NCBI GenBank assembly: GCA_902702965.1
Contig: CACRXP010001011.1
Location: forward strand, 126,948 to 190,947
Length of the DNA stretch: 64,000 nucleotides
Source: Spirometra erinaceieuropaei
Taxonomy: Eukaryota > Platyhelminthes > Cestoda > Diphyllobothriidea > Diphyllobothriidae
Direction: 5' to 3'
Below, one piece after another: positions 46,911-58,480 of the stretch; the stretch's first letter is position 1, and each line of letters begins with the position of its first letter. The notes beneath the pieces are model-generated. The model was not told the origin of the DNA, did not search any database, and worked only from the letters and a program-made list of their open reading frames with translations. The position numbers and the translations under genes are program-made.

Positions 46911-48506
46911 TAGTGATATCGGTATGGCGCCAGTGCTTGCGTGTTTCGCATTTAGTCGTGTATTTGATTGAACGATTAAAGACAAACTGCGGAATTCTGA
47001 CTAAGTTTTCGATCATCACACGTTGAACTAAATTGCCCGTAAAATACATTAACTTGCTCAAATACCGTGTGCATCGACGTGTTTTTTCTTAGCAATCGAG
47101 ATCACAAATTTTCCCCATGGGTGAATATTCAGATACTGCCATCGAAATGCACCATAACAAAGAAATTTCAACATGAACACCCCCTCTTTCGTGATAAAAA
47201 CGCCTAACCCTTTGTGGTGTTCAGCGTTGAACGATGTCACATTTGAATGCCACTTCTGTTTAACTATATACCATGTGTGAGCTAAATCAAACCCAGTCGT
47301 TGATCATAAACAACTGAACCTCGCGAAAATCGCGCAAGTTCGAAAAGCAGAGGGCAGCTGGACAAGGCATACGGCGTGAACCTATGGGTGACTGAAATAA
47401 TGTTATTGGATTCAGACATATCGTGATGCCGTGAGACTGTTGACTTCTTTAGGAAGTGCAAAAAATATGTCCTCATTTTAACGGACTATGACTCACACGT
47501 TTTCTGGCAAGCGTGAGGTAGAAAGTAAAGAACCTAATGATCTTCCAGCATGTATTCGAGGATACAACTTTTGTCCCAGCCTTTTCTCCATGTTGAATAT
47601 TGCAAGGACAATCAAAACAGGTAGCTGACTTCTAAGTCTGCCGCTGTAGAAAATCCAGTTAACCACCTAGGCGTGTTTAATGACAGCATTTCCTCGCACG
47701 TCCAATTCGGGTATGCTGTCCTGATTGTCTTATGCAGCTTATGGAATTCTGTCTTAATTTATATTTTCATCATTGGTATTAGCGCACGTTCACAGTACGC
47801 AGCTAGTAGAGAGAGGAATGGGAGTCGATAGTTATTGATACACATGGCGGCTGGTAAGACTATTCCGTTTATGAGTTTGGGATTTTCGATATTATCCCCG
47901 TTTTTTGGCTTTGTGTAAAGGACGACCATTAAGGAACTGCTATACTTTGATAAATACTGCATTGCTTTGTCCTCCTCCTTTATCTTAGGTTGTGCGAGTC
48001 TAATTGATTTTGCCTGTTAAATTACTATTAAATTTAGATAGCAGTTTGATTTCGTCATGTACTTTGAAAGAAGAATAATATCATCGCAAGCTTCTCATTA
48101 TGTAGCACTCGTTCTATGGAAAATTTGTTTTTGATTAGAGGTTTGCATAAGAAACAAGATTGAAATCAGCAGGTTACTTCAAAAATAACACTTTTGTGAC
48201 TTTTGCCTGCAGCCAAATAATAAAGACCACAGAGAATCTTCCGTTTATGCGCGGCGATATTCTGCTAGAACTTGCAAAGTCGTCTTGGAGGACTGTGAAA
48301 ACTGACCACATCGAGTGCACATCTTGAAAATTATAGATTTGAAAAAACACGTGTTGGGCCTATACGTTAGTATTTATTTAATAATTATTTGGAATATTAA
48401 TGGTCTTGCTATCCAGCCTAGTCAGACCTAGATCGCAAAAACAACTGCAAAATAAATGGGAACGCAGGTCCTTTAATTTGCGGCAGAAGGCTTTTCAGTT
48501 TTTCAG

Positions 48507-48776
48507 GAAAGTGGAGAAGTGGCTAAAGGTGTAAATTTACTGTCTGCCTTTATAGTGGAAATGTGTACATCACATGGGTATATGTCAACTGAATTCAACA
48601 ATAAAACAGTGCTTCATACAACGGGTATCCTATCTCACGAAGATTCTACTGAAGTTCTTAAATGCATATTTGATGAGGAAAGATTACTTAAGAAAAGTCG
48701 TAACATCAATTACCATACAGCGCAATTTCTATATATTTTAGTGTTTTGGATGCTCTCTTTTTCGGCCTCCCGGTGA
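48507..48776 (+). CDS. Exon-like open frame shared by both duplication copies (copy B)
   Basis: Acceptor TTTTTCAG, then E-S-G-E-V-A-K-G-V-N-L-L-S-A-F and in-register similarity to 16755-16949 up to RLLKKSR, followed by unrelated codons to a stop at 48776. By eye about a dozen amino-acid changes and only about three silent changes separate the copies. Family unknown. Confidence 0.35.
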   Translation, partial: ESGEVAKGVNLLSAFIVEMCTSHGYMSTEFNNKTVLHTTGILSHEDSTEVLKCIFDEERLLKKSRNINYHTAQFLYILVFWMLSFSASR

Positions 48777-49959
48777 AATTCCACCGTCGAAACAAATGAC
48801 TGCTGATGCATTATGCATAAATTGGCATCCGTTTTCGATACCTCTACAAATTTAAATATATTACCTATACAGTACATACGCTTGTTGCGGGATATGACAG
48901 ACAATTTGTACATTTCACTAAGAAGCAGAATATACTCGACAGCTGTTACATTGCTGAAGTCTAGATTAAAAATCGGGATAAGCCTGGCCCTCGTAATAGC
49001 TGAATATTAAAACCGCATATGATATTCAAAAATATAGCAGATGCCTTATTTGCGGTCATATTTGTTTGCTGATTTGCTATGGTCGATTTGTGCCATTCGT
49101 GCATGTTAAATATATTTGCAGAGCAACAGTCATCACCAAGATCAATTTATGCTAAAATTAGAAAGCTTTCGAGTTAATTGCTGCAGTATGTTTGTACTTG
49201 CCAAATTATTAGAAAGATAATAGTAAATAAATATAACTGGGGGAAATACGGCGTCCTTTTGGATGTCAAACTATGGTGCTTTCAATAAGTGATGAATTTT
49301 TTTATTGCGGTAGCTGTAACAAACATCTACAGTTCACATTTTTCAATTCTTCTAATTATAAACTATTATAGCCATAAGCCTGCTTCTGTTTACATTATGA
49401 TTTTTGTTGCAACGAGCAAAAACTGCTGTTAGAAAACATTTTTGTTCTGTTTACGGGCAACAGGAAAGTATGACTGATTGTAAAAATTGGCATAGTGTTA
49501 ATTAAAATGAATCTTACCAACGCGATTCTGTTTTGTTTTCTAATATAGAAATTGGAGTGCACAACAACAAACTGTTTGTATTTTTAGTATATTAATGAAT
49601 AAGACGCAATACACATACATTTTTTTCTGATACCGGGCGCAGATTAAAAAAAAAACAAATAACTAGAACGGAGTAATTTTGGTTATGGTTTACCTCTTAG
49701 CCTGAAGGCAATTTGGCAACATTGTGCGTGATGGCTCATTGGTGTTAAATGATAGAAGATGTGAAATGAAGTGGTACCTTACAGAGATTTTTTTGAGAAC
49801 CTTTGGAGTCAGCTGGCAATAAGTTATATTCTCACTAGATAACAGCTAATATCCACTGCACGAAACGATTCAATTTATAGTTGCACGACATGTAGCATAG
49901 ATGATGTTTAAAAATTTACCAAGATTCAAAAATACACGTTGTTTGTACAGTGCATGACC

Positions 49960-50955
49960 TTTCTCATGAAATGTTGGCCGAAATTCTAAAATGCCTTTTC
50001 GATTAGGAAGGATTACTTAGGTGGGGTTGTAATAATGATAAGTATACAGCATAAGTTTATAGCATTTCAGACTTAACATAATGTTGGCTTTTGGAGGAAG
50101 TCCTTTTTGGTCTTCTGCAGAAACGCCACGTTGTAGAAAAATGCATACTTATCAAGCATGCATTGTTCCTATTGGTTTTTGTTGGCCTTGTAAATTCAAA
50201 TATATATTATAGAAAACATGCACAAACATATACATTCTTTTACTCCTTTGGTAGATAATCACATTGCTGTGAAACGTTATACCCGAAGAAAGTGTATATT
50301 TAGGTTTTAAAAAACGTTTCTCATTATAAGATTTTTAAGACCGTGCAATGTCCATGCATACGGCACCGCACATGTCCGATTACGAATACTCCTAATGCAA
50401 TGAACAACACAGTCCGGAACCATTGCGAAATTTGTGGAACTCTATGTGGTACGTTCTTAAAGGCATAGAGGATTGTGTCATCTTCCTTACTCGGAGAGCA
50501 TGTACCTTATAGACTGAAATTGCCAAAAGCTAATTAAATTGCAGATCAGACTCAAAGTTCTTCGGGAATTGGAAAACCCTTTTTAAAACGCAGATACACA
50601 GTTTCTTTGATTATAAAATCTCAACACAGTGTGATTGTCTACCAAAAACGTAAAAGAAAACATAATTTTGTGCATGTTTTCTGTAAAGTTAATTCGAATT
50701 TACAAGGTAATCAAAAATCAATAGGAAACATTCATGCTAGTTAAGTAGGCATTTTACTACAAAGTGCCATTTCTGCAGGAGGACGAAACGTTCTTCCAAA
50801 AGTTGGCATCCCAATGAGTCGGAAATGCTATAGGCTTATGCTGCATACTAATCATTATAACAAACCCACTTAACTAATCCTTCTTAATCGATCACGCAGT
50901 TCAGAATTTTTACCAACATTTAATGAGATCGGCCACACTGCAATGTAAAGTAGTT
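49960..50955. repeat. Foldback structure, copy B
   Basis: Counterpart of 19175-20120, with arms about 49960-50320 and 50585-50955. Sharing of the structure by both duplication copies shows it predates the duplication. Confidence 0.55.
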
Positions 50956-51359
50956 ACTTAAATTGAGTATCCACTAACAATGCGAATGTATAAAAACAGA
51001 ATTTTATTGCGAAAATTGAAAGAACAATCTAAATAAAATATTCATTACATGCCTTTTATTACGAAAACCACTGCAGCATTTATGCGCATTGCTGTGAGTG
51101 CTCATTGTTACTACGTATGTGCATATAGTTACCCATGGAGGGGTAACTCATTTCTAAAAGTTCATTTAAAACATTCCTGTATGCTAACTAGTCTTAAGCC
51201 AAAAACAGCTGTACAAATGTTGTTGCTGTATGTCTAAAATGGGCAGCGGCATTTGTGTTTCTGTCCTCGAAACATTATACATGTACACTGCGGATGTATT
51301 CCACGGTATGTGGTGGATAATTAGCACTGACCGAGGATCTGTGCATATAGGTTTCTTCA

Positions 51360-51600
51360 TTACTAAGCATAAGAGGATTATGCGAAAAACACCCACTACC
51401 GACTAATCGATTGGCTGAGGCGACTTCAAAGACGGCAGTTCTGATTTAAGAAACACGTGAGCGATTGGATACAGTGACTACTGTGTATTATCATAGCATA
51501 CAGCTCTTAATTGTCAGCGTACATTGCTGACTGATGAGGAGTGTTGCATTACGTTCAGTCATTTTAGACTTAACTCAATCACTTTCAGCATGCAGAGGGG
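51360..51600 (+). promoter_or_regulatory. Candidate core promoter / 5' region of gene copy B
   Basis: GCATAAGAGGATTATGCG at about 51366 is the counterpart of the TATA-like CATAAAAGG in copy A (weaker here). The conserved CACGTGAGCGATTGG and GCTGACTGATGAGGAGTG words follow. Confidence 0.3.
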
Positions 51601-52269
51601 CAAGCATGATTACTTTTTCAATATCAAAGGATAAAAATCCTTACTTTTATTAATGAAGCTTCCATTTACTGTAAATTTCGTCAATGATGTTAATAAGTGC
51701 AGATGTGAAAAGTGGAGACGGGTGATCCTTAATAACGTCTAATTTAGCATTTGCGATATGTCATTTAAAATCTAAATAGAATAATAAGAATTTATTTTTG
51801 TGGTTGGCTATTTTAACTCTTTTAACAAAACCTAATCAAGACAAATAATTTCGACATTTCTTGTAGACGAATAAAAATTAACATTAAAACATGAGAATGT
51901 CTGTTAATAAAAGTTGTGTTATGATATTTCCTTGCGACATCTGCAACTATTCTTTCCTACAATCAGTAAAATATTTTCACTTAAAAATAATTTGAAGCGG
52001 GAATGTAAGCATGGGCGTTTAGCGAATGTGAGATATTTGAAGAATCCTTTGTTAACTAGCAAACGTCATGTTGTTTTCCTTCAACTCCTTTTCAGTTCTC
52101 AACCCCAATTCCTCCAGACGTAAACATATTTCAGTTTTAAAACGTTAGTTTAGTTAGATGATTTGATGTGCAAAATCAAGCGTAGCTCATATGTGTAGTT
52201 TGTCCAATGAACACGGGTTAACAGCTTTAACAAATTTGGAATAACACGGCATTTTCGTGGCCTTTGGGA

Positions 52270-52866
52270 TTCAAACGACTGCTTTCTTTAAGGTAGACGT
52301 TGGTGGCGGTCGTACTGGTCTGCAATCTGATGGAGGATTGATGTAAGATTGACGCAATGCGTTGCAGACTTTAATGGAGGTGTATAGAACTGACATACGC
52401 GGCTACAATTAATTCTGTGTTTGTTTATTGCTTCTTATCTGGTTTAAAATAATAGTCCTTTTTTTAAGACCGTTTGGAAATGCTCAGCGGCTTTTATTTA
52501 GTTGAGACTATTAAAAATGGATGAATAATTACACAATGTAAATGCCGAAAGTTAGGAAATATATCATTATAAATTCACAAAAACTTTTTGATAAGGTGAG
52601 CATGATTAGATACGATTTCGCTGACGGACTAAAGAAAAAGGCATATTGTGCCCTTTGTGATCTTAACGGCCGCGTTCCACAAGGCAGACGTTATCAGTCT
52701 GCAATGCGTAGCAAGATTAAAGGATTTCACTATGGCTATATGGAGCTACATTTAAATTATTTTCATTACAATGAAGCTATTCAAAATGATTGATTCACTG
52801 CCCTAAGTAAATGCTAAATGTTGGAATATTTGTTAACATAAATTCGCAAGGTCTTTTTTTGATAAG
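52270..52866 (+). repeat. About 300-bp tandem duplication making a decoy exon start
   Basis: About 52270-52610 and 52640-52866 are partial copies (AAGG(T/C)AGACGTT, GTCTGCAAT). Because the second copy interrupts the exon, the acceptor and first eight codons of the family exon (GATAAG then V-S-M-I-R-Y-D-F) occur at 52596 but run into unrelated sequence. The true exon begins at 52867. Confidence 0.6.
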
Positions 52867-53437
52867 GTGAGTACGAATAGATATGGATTTCTCTGGCGGA
52901 GCTTAATCCTTCTTAAGAATCATATTGAATCATTCACATTCTATGATCGTGGGGATCCTCTGTGCATTGAGCTTGGAAGTATTATACGAGTGACGGGTTG
53001 TCATGTGTTTCACAATCGGGATTTATTGAGATATGACTGTCGAAATCTACTCTTTCCAGCGTATCTGTATGTGGACAAGGTACGCTATGATTTCGGAACT
53101 CCTTCTAAATTGAGCATTGCACTTCGGTATTTTTTGAACGTATTGTGGGTTAAATTAAAATCATATTTTGTTTTTGTAGGCCGATTTCCTACATCCGTCC
53201 AATGGTTTGACATTTAAAGTCGGACAAATAACGGCCAGTTTTAACGTCTCTGGATGGATTGCTATGCATAAGCCGGCAAAGGATTGTCATGTCAGCTTCG
53301 TATCGGCAGCAAGCGTCGGTGATGGTGAAATCTACGACCATCAGTTCCCTTTCGCAGGAACATTCAAAGCGAAATTCGATAAATATTTGAAGATTGCACT
53401 AAAACAAATCAACTTAAATATTACGATGACGTGCTAA
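52867..53437 (+). CDS. Novel secreted-protein family, copy B
   Basis: Join 52867-53079 (213 nt) and 53180-53437 (258 nt with TAA); the 100-nt intron has donor AAG|GTACGC and acceptor TTTTTGTAG. Exon lengths and phases match copy A exactly. Features: RYGFLWRSLILLKNH, ELGSIIRVTGCHVF, RYDCRNLLFPAYLYVDK, the sequon in SFNVSGW, DCHVSF, GDGEIYDHQF, and FKAKFDKYLKIALKQI with a final cysteine. In the terminal exon 22 of 85 residues differ from copy A while only about 7 codons differ silently, which is fast protein change for a gene kept intact. The start exon is not identified. Function unknown. Confidence 0.75.
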
Positions 53438-53515
53438 AGACAGCCAGAAAAAACCCAAATACAATAACCATACAAAATACCGATATAATACAAATTGCCT
53501 AAAGGTGTTTACGTT

Positions 53516-53570
53516 GTGTGTGGTAGTTTGTAAATGCACTTTTCTTGATTTTTAACATGTCTCTCCAGGA
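53516..53570 (+). promoter_or_regulatory. Conserved 3'UTR element, copy B
   Basis: GTGTGTGGTAGTTTGTAAAT starts 79 nt after the stop; it ends AACATGTCTCTCCAGGA. The first AATAAA of copy A's UTR is not preserved here. Confidence 0.5.
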
Positions 53571-54115
53571 ATGAGCACCTGTTTCTTATATACGTAATCT
53601 TGCTTACTTTCTCATTAAAGCAGATAATTATCTTCCCGACTGCATGTACGTCATGTACGCCCATTCTATCTTTTTTTATCGTCCTCCCATACAATACATT
53701 AGAAGATGGTTTTTGTCATGGTCGAACACATAAAATGCAAGCCTAACGGAATGCATAGCACTGGCAGATTGATGATGCGATTGTTCTTCAACGATTACTT
53801 TACAGACTATAAAACAAACTGGGAACTGAGGTGCAATAATGTAATTAGTATCGATGTTTATAAAACGCCACTTGGTGCTTGAAAATTGTTACTCGTCGCT
53901 TCCAAGGACTGATAAAATTTGCATTGGCACTATCGTCTTGATGCCTAAGGAAATGAAGTAATCAAAAACAATGCTGGCTTATCATTAAGATATTTTCTGC
54001 GGAATCTAAAATTACCTGCTCGGATCATCTGTCTGAAACCTTTTTATAGTGATCTCACATAACACAGTATGGGGCAGACAAAATTCGAGGACACTGCGCA
54101 GGTAAAATTTTGTAG

Positions 54116-54195
54116 GTCGATAATTCGCAAAAGTAAACTGGACCCAAACCGTGAAATTTACATGTATTCTTACTACACTACTTGGTTTAAAGTAG
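54116..54195 (+). pseudogene. 80-nt exon-like block downstream of copy B
   Basis: Acceptor TTTTGTAG, exactly 80 nt, TAG end, as downstream of copies A and C, but the second full codon is TAA where A and C have TTA, so the frame is broken. About 95 bp just upstream (54020-54110) is not present in copy A. Confidence 0.35.
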
Positions 54196-56649
54196 GGCAT
54201 ATACGTGGGGGAAAATGTCCTGGCCACGTTCAGAACAGATGCCTGGAAGATTCAGGGGTGCTTATGTGCACTTCGACAAAAAACAATCACAATATAAACG
54301 GCCAAACTTTTCGAAAATGTAAAATATTAAATATCTTGTGGTCAGCTTTCTAAGCACACGTAAATGATAAACATTTTAAAAAGTCAGATCTGGAAAACTA
54401 AATGCAAAATTAGATGTGCTCGTCCTTTCTTAGTGAATGGAGCAAACGTGAAGTGATTCGATGACAATGGCCGCAAAGCTGAAATTTAAACGTAGACAAT
54501 TAAAAAGAGAGTTACACATATTAATCATCCTTCGTTTGTTTTCGCATCAACATATAAGGACCAGTAAGTCGTTCAGTTCCTCTGTTTTAGTCCAACAGTA
54601 AAATCAACCCAAAACCATTGCGTGTATAAAGTGTAAATTGGATTTTTTGGAGTCGACACTGCGCAAACTAACTGCTTGACAAAAACGTTATACATCGAAA
54701 GTCAAAAAAGAGAAATGATGGTTAATATTGGTGTTCTTTGAATCTATTTCAAAGTGCACAGCTTACGCCTCATTTAAAGCAAACTTTACTGAAAGTATAC
54801 ATAATGAAATGAAAGGCCAAACTATCTGCCCTTGCTATCTGGCGCCGGATTCTTATTTTAATACCGCAGCGCAAATTGTCTTGCTTAATGCTTGATTGTG
54901 GCCGCCAACGTTGGGATTTGAATCGCCTATACAACAGTCAATGTCCCAGGTATTAGGCGTCTATGAATTGGTGGAGGTGTGACTGTTGATGTCCGATGGC
55001 GTATTTCTTAGACTCAGGGTTTGGCTCCTTTAGAAACTGACATTCCTGGGGGGATGCTTTAACTGTGGACAGACTGCGGTCCGCTATCCACTAGCTCACA
55101 CAGCAGTCAGTAGTCAGCTCAGCATGCTTGCTGATTTATCTTCAGGGCATTTGCTATACAGTTGGTATTGGTGAACAGGGTGAGAGATATAACGGCGAAA
55201 CGAAAGGCTCATGCATATTTATCTTTCATATGATAAAAATATAAGTATTTCTCCGCGTTGATCGATGTATCAGGCAGGAGCGAATGCAAAATAAATCACG
55301 ACGTGTAAATGACAGGAGGTTAAACGTGCTTTTAGACTACCAGCGAAGGTTTGTAGTGTACCAGATAAATTTTTTTACAGTTCTGACATTTGGAGTTCAT
55401 GCACGAATCGATCGTCCGAGACTGAAGCATCAACAGAACAAATAACAACCGTGGAATGAACTAGTCAAAAAACATTAATGGCATAGGTTTGGAGGTGAAT
55501 GCAGAGTGATCTGTACGTCATCACTAGCTGAGTGTCTCAACTGCAAATGTACTTGCAAAGACAGATTTGACACGAGCTGCAACACACTACAAAGACGGCG
55601 TATAACGATTTAACCATTCACCACAAACACACCGTGAAATGACGCAAGCAAATTTTTAAGCATGCTAGCTCGTTGTGTTTGGAGAGAAGCCTGAAAAAAT
55701 TTCCTTGCTGATTGTCATACCCGAATAATTATAAAAAAGTATTGTCGAAGTCGAGTGCTTAAATGTAATTAAGGCTGGCTGCCCGTCCACTTATCCATTT
55801 CTGGCTGAAGTCCTTGGTCTTTTGACATCATTTTTTCTCCAACCTGAGATTGAGAATTCTGGCTACATCGACATCGATTTCCCGAGGCATTTTGCTTACG
55901 CTTTGCATAATAATCCACATTCACATGACGGTATGATTTATCCTTCTTACTTTAGTCGGCATTCGCCTGGTTTACCGCAGGAGCATTTGTTGACGAGAAT
56001 TCAGTTAACGCAGTATGTGTTCATATAAGACCGCGTGGAAATTAAACCTGTATTTTTCTACACGCCATGACCATTAAAATTACAAATACATAAAAGCATG
56101 ATACACTTTCGGACGTGTTTTCAAAGAAACAAGGTAAATATGTCGTGCTGACGGAGTACTCCGTCAGCTGAGGCCAAGCGATATAAACTACGAACATAGC
56201 AGACCACAGAAATTGTCTAAATTAAGACGACACCAAGCCGTGCATCATTCTAAATAATCTGCGTGAAATATTTGGCTGTCTTTTGCCCAAAGTTTTAAGT
56301 TTAATATCACGTTATGCTTCGTGGTCGTATTTTTTCGTTCATACGCAGAATATTGCAGAATACGTTATCGTCGAGAATATAATGAAAGAATAGCCGTTGC
56401 AAATAAAACTCTTATTTATTTGAAAGTATCAGTCGGCATTTCCAGGCTATTAAAAAACCGCAAATTTACAAAGACACATATGAACCTGTTGACACCTTTG
56501 CAAATAACAAGGTGAAGAGCTCGTATTGACAGAGAACTCAGATAGTTTAAACTAAGCGATCTAACCTTCAAAGTCTGCCGGCCAAAATAATTGTCTAAAT
56601 TTTGACCATAAGAAAGCAAGCCTAATATTTAACTAACATTTAATAGTAA

Positions 56650-58480
56650 TAATATTTGAATAATAATAGAATTACCCGTGGTCATCGAAGTAAACGCGTG
56701 CAGATACTCATTAGTCCTTAAATATAGGTTGACAATTGTGCACAGGACATAGCAGTCGGCACAAAAATGTCTATATACTGTAAACAACAATCACAATTGC
56801 GTAGCTCATTTGCCAGTGCGCAAAAATGCATTTTTCAATATTGCTTGTAAAGAAACTTGGAATTCTGTCATGTCAACCGATTTCATCGATCCTGTTATCA
56901 AGGTCTATACGTCAAATTAAAAAGTTTAATGCCTGCTTTGTCTGACTTCATAAAATTTTCCAGCGGTAATTATACTGCGAAAAAGTTTGTTTTGCAAATG
57001 ACTTGAAGGGGTTAATCGGCGGAATTTAGATATATATTTAAAGGCTGATAGAAAAAATGACATTTCAGCATAGACAACAAAAATACAGTCATATTTTATC
57101 AGTTAGACTCAAAGAATCACGCTATGTATATGCGCACTAACCAAAGTTCGGCCGGATGTGTGTTGTCGCTGTATGCCTAATCAGGACATCCTTTGTTATA
57201 CGACCGTGCGCGATCTAAGCCTATTTACTTTGGAAATGCTCGCTGACTAATTTAACTGGCATTTGACGTAAGGTTAACTAAAAATGGCATTTAAAGTCAT
57301 CGTCAATTAATGCTGAACACTATAAGAGAGTACAAGATTTCGTCGCGGTATAATAGGTGTTTATTGCTTTTTTGGGGTGATAATTTTTTTGGCGGTGTGT
57401 GGAATATTACTCACGGGGAATTCAAATTAGCAAGGCATTTAGGCAAGTCAATCAAATTTATGTGCAATTTTATTCAACGTGTGGTGCTCTTAAACCCAGT
57501 CAGGGATTCGAAGTTTGTCTGCAATCATTCTATGTAATAGCTTAGTGAAACAAGAACGTTCAGATACTGCTACAAGTTCAGTCAAAGGCCTCTCCTATCA
57601 GTCTTTTTAATCTGATCTTATACGCTAGTTGTTTTGACGTCAACATATTTTGCTTTATTTTCTGTTGAACATAAAAACTGGAATTGCAGTCAGCCCAAAT
57701 TTTATGAGAGCTGTGTTATGTTCATAATATTTGGCTAATGTTCATTCCCTTTCATGGGACACGCATCAACAGACAATAAGATACTCACCTTGTCAGGATC
57801 ACCAGGTCAGTCAACAAGGGTTACAGGAGCCTTCTAAGCGTCTGATGTGTAGGGTCAAAGTTTGCCGCTGGCATAAGGGTTTCACGTAAAGCAAGACTGG
57901 GTTATGCTAGCAATAACTATTGTTATCCTAAATATATGGAATGCACAATATGAGACATCATATATGTTATGTATAGAAAACTGCTCAACACATCAAATGG
58001 AGCATTTGGCAAGCCTCGCCATATGATGTTCTGAGCATATGGTCGAGCTCTACATGCGTACGAAACGGTTGTGTTGGTTTAAGTTTGAATTAGGATTTGT
58101 ATAATCATGTCTGACATCGTCATCCATTAATATCTCGAAGGACTTCAGAAAATCCTTGCCAAATTTCAACTCTTAACAATTACGATAGACTTAGGTTAAA
58201 CTAGAAATGGCATTCAAATTTGACATCAGTTCATGCCAATTGGCAAAGCGGATAAGGCAATTGCCTAACAAAGACCCTTTTTCTGCCTCCAAATTAGCAC
58301 GAACTACCGTCGTCCTCCTTAATACTTCCGATAGGTCCCTAGGACGCTCAAAAATCCTCGTCTTTTGATTTTTTCAAACATTAACTCGTCTTTTAATTTC
58401 TTTAAACATTAATTACGAAATCAGAGTAGATCAGTTTATTCAAAATTCAGACGCACATACCGAGATTTTATGTATGAATA
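56650..58480 (-). repeat. Right arm of 1.85-kb inverted repeat, includes E copy E4
   Basis: Complement of 45060-46910. The E core is near 57735-57880 (GGCTAATGTTCATTCCC, GTTTGCCGCTGGCATAA). It ends near 58480 with CAGACGCACATACCGAG, also seen at the end of E2 (CATACGCACATACCGAG, 19138-19154). Confidence 0.7.

Larger units (their letters stand above)
45660..56640 (+). repeat. Segmental duplication, copy B
   Basis: Direct partner of 13300-26100 (blocks listed there). It contains gene copy B, the exon-like frame at 48507, the foldback at 49960 and one of the three frames of the 25149-26100 repeat. It lacks E2. Confidence 0.85.
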
